Below, in pieces: positions 5,635 to 6,463 of a stretch of 6,463 nt of DNA. Source of the DNA: an uncultured Eubacteriales bacterium (GTDB lineage: Bacteria; Bacillota; Clostridia; Oscillospirales; UMGS1783); assembly GCA_905209135.1 (NCBI GenBank), contig CAJLRT010000066.1, forward strand, positions 1-6,463. Reading direction: 5' to 3'. Under the pieces are notes generated by a model. That model searched no databases and was not told where the DNA came from. It saw only the letters and a list, made by a program, of their open reading frames with translations. The position numbers were made by a program, and so were the translations under genes. Each line of letters starts with the position of its first letter. The stretch's first letter is position 1.

Positions 5635-5639
5635 GGACA

Positions 5640-6463
5640 ATGGAACCCAAACAGACCAAACTGGATTTTTTATACAATCTTCTCCGAAAACAGATTCTCA
5701 GCGGATTGCTGGAATACGGAAGCAGGCTCCCGTCGGCCCGGCGAATCGCGCAGACATACCAGACGAGCATCCGGACTTCAAAGGCGGCGCTGAAGCTGCT
5801 TTGCGAGGAGGGACTGATTCAAACCGAGCCGCGCAGACGCGCCGTTGTGATCTACAAAGCCCCGTTTACAAGCGGCGAGCACAGCGCCGTACTGGCGGTT
5901 CTCGCGAAGCGCAAATCCATTATGGCGGCTTATGAGACCATGGAGGCGCTTATGCCCGATATTTTTACCTACTGCTTCCGCGTTACGCCCGTGTCGGCGC
6001 TGAAACACTATGAAACCGCGCTGAAACAGGCGCGGCGGGCCAACCCGGCGGGGAGCTGGTCCGCGGCTTCCGACCTCCTGCGCGACAGCCTGCACGCCTC
6101 CGGCAACCTCCTGTTCCGCAGCGTGTTCAGCGCGCTGGAACAGCACGCAGAGGTCTCCTTTCTGCTGGATTACCAGCAGCCGCTTACGACGTATTCCCCG
6201 TATACGGAGACGGCGAGCCTGCGAACGATGATTCACATCATGCAGCACGCCGACAGCGCCCAGCTACGCGAACGCTTTACACAGAACTTTCACGCGACAA
6301 CGGTTTCCATGCAAAAATCCCTTGATAAGCTGCAGGAAAAATACCCGGGCGCCGAGGAGGAGGATACGGTCGGGTTTTCCTGGAAGCCGGCGGGAGGGCA
6401 GTTCCCCTGTTATATAAAAATCATACGCCTGCTGCTTGAACAGATCGGCGCGGGCCGCTATCC
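5640..6463 (+). CDS. GntR-family transcriptional regulator (3' end cut off)
   Basis: 274 residues are visible and the frame is still open at the window edge. Residues 8-72 are a winged helix-turn-helix of the GntR type: FLYNLLRKQILSGLLEYGSR, then LPSARRIAQTY, the recognition helix TSIRTSKAALKLL, EEGLI and the wing ending AVVIY. The rest (about 80-274) is helical-looking and does not resemble the common FCD, UTRA or aminotransferase-like GntR effector domains, so the ligand is unknown. The region has no obvious membrane helix or signal peptide, so it should act in the cytosol. It is divergent from the recombinase with 176 bp between the start codons, an arrangement typical of a regulator that controls itself and its neighbour. 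Candidate palindromic sites occur in that gap. Regulation of the recombinase is inferred. Confidence 0.85.
   Translation, partial: MEPKQTKLDFLYNLLRKQILSGLLEYGSRLPSARRIAQTYQTSIRTSKAALKLLCEEGLIQTEPRRRAVVIYKAPFTSGEHSAVLAVLAKRKSIMAAYETMEALMPDIFTYCFRVTPVSALKHYETALKQARRANPAGSWSAASDLLRDSLHASGNLLFRSVFSALEQHAEVSFLLDYQQPLTTYSPYTETASLRTMIHIMQHADSAQLRERFTQNFHATTVSMQKSLDKLQEKYPGAEEEDTVGFSWKPAGGQFPCYIKIIRLLLEQIGAGRY

Noticed and set aside
5627..5935. 102-codon plus-strand frame starting at 5627
   Set aside because: It is a different frame from the GntR-type gene, which starts at 5640, remains open to the window edge and has a clear DNA-binding domain.
5778..6248. 156-codon minus-strand frame
   Set aside because: It is antisense to the GntR-type gene, Arg/Gly-rich, and has no recognisable domain.

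Overview
The window reads as chromosomal DNA of a GC-rich, Gram-positive, probably gut-associated Clostridia-type bacterium. The evidence is strong GGAGG-type ribosome binding sites, an SPxTG-type sortase anchor on a surface protein, and a sigmaA-like promoter with an extended -10. The species cannot be named from the sequence.

Layout from left to right. Positions 1-166 are G-rich low-complexity DNA with many G-tracts and no convincing gene. Positions 168-201 hold an intrinsic terminator for minus-strand transcription. Positions 322-2958 (minus) encode an 878-residue secreted, wall-anchored adhesin-like protein. Positions 2993-4330 (minus) encode a cytosolic protein with a degenerate GGDEF domain and an EAL domain whose catalytic residues are all present, so it is a likely c-di-GMP phosphodiesterase. 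Only 34 bp separate these two genes and they form one operon. Positions 4375-4638 are a promoter-bearing segment bounded by a 29-bp perfect inverted repeat. Positions 4630-5463 (minus) encode a tyrosine recombinase whose last codons lie inside the right repeat. Positions 5640 to the right edge (plus) encode the first 274 residues of a GntR-type regulator, divergent from the recombinase.

The most interesting content is the likely invertible promoter. Between the two repeat copies (4404-4609, AT-rich) lies a near-consensus promoter that, in the orientation given, points at the phosphodiesterase-adhesin operon (ON). The same segment carries terminator-like hairpins. Flipping it would turn the promoter away from the operon, towards the 3' end of the recombinase gene in antisense, and would place the hairpins in front of the operon (OFF). 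A recombinase with the full R-H-R-H-Y set is encoded next to it. The window therefore looks like a self-contained phase-variation module that couples c-di-GMP breakdown to display of a surface protein, with a divergent GntR regulator that may control the recombinase. Inversion itself is inferred and not observed.
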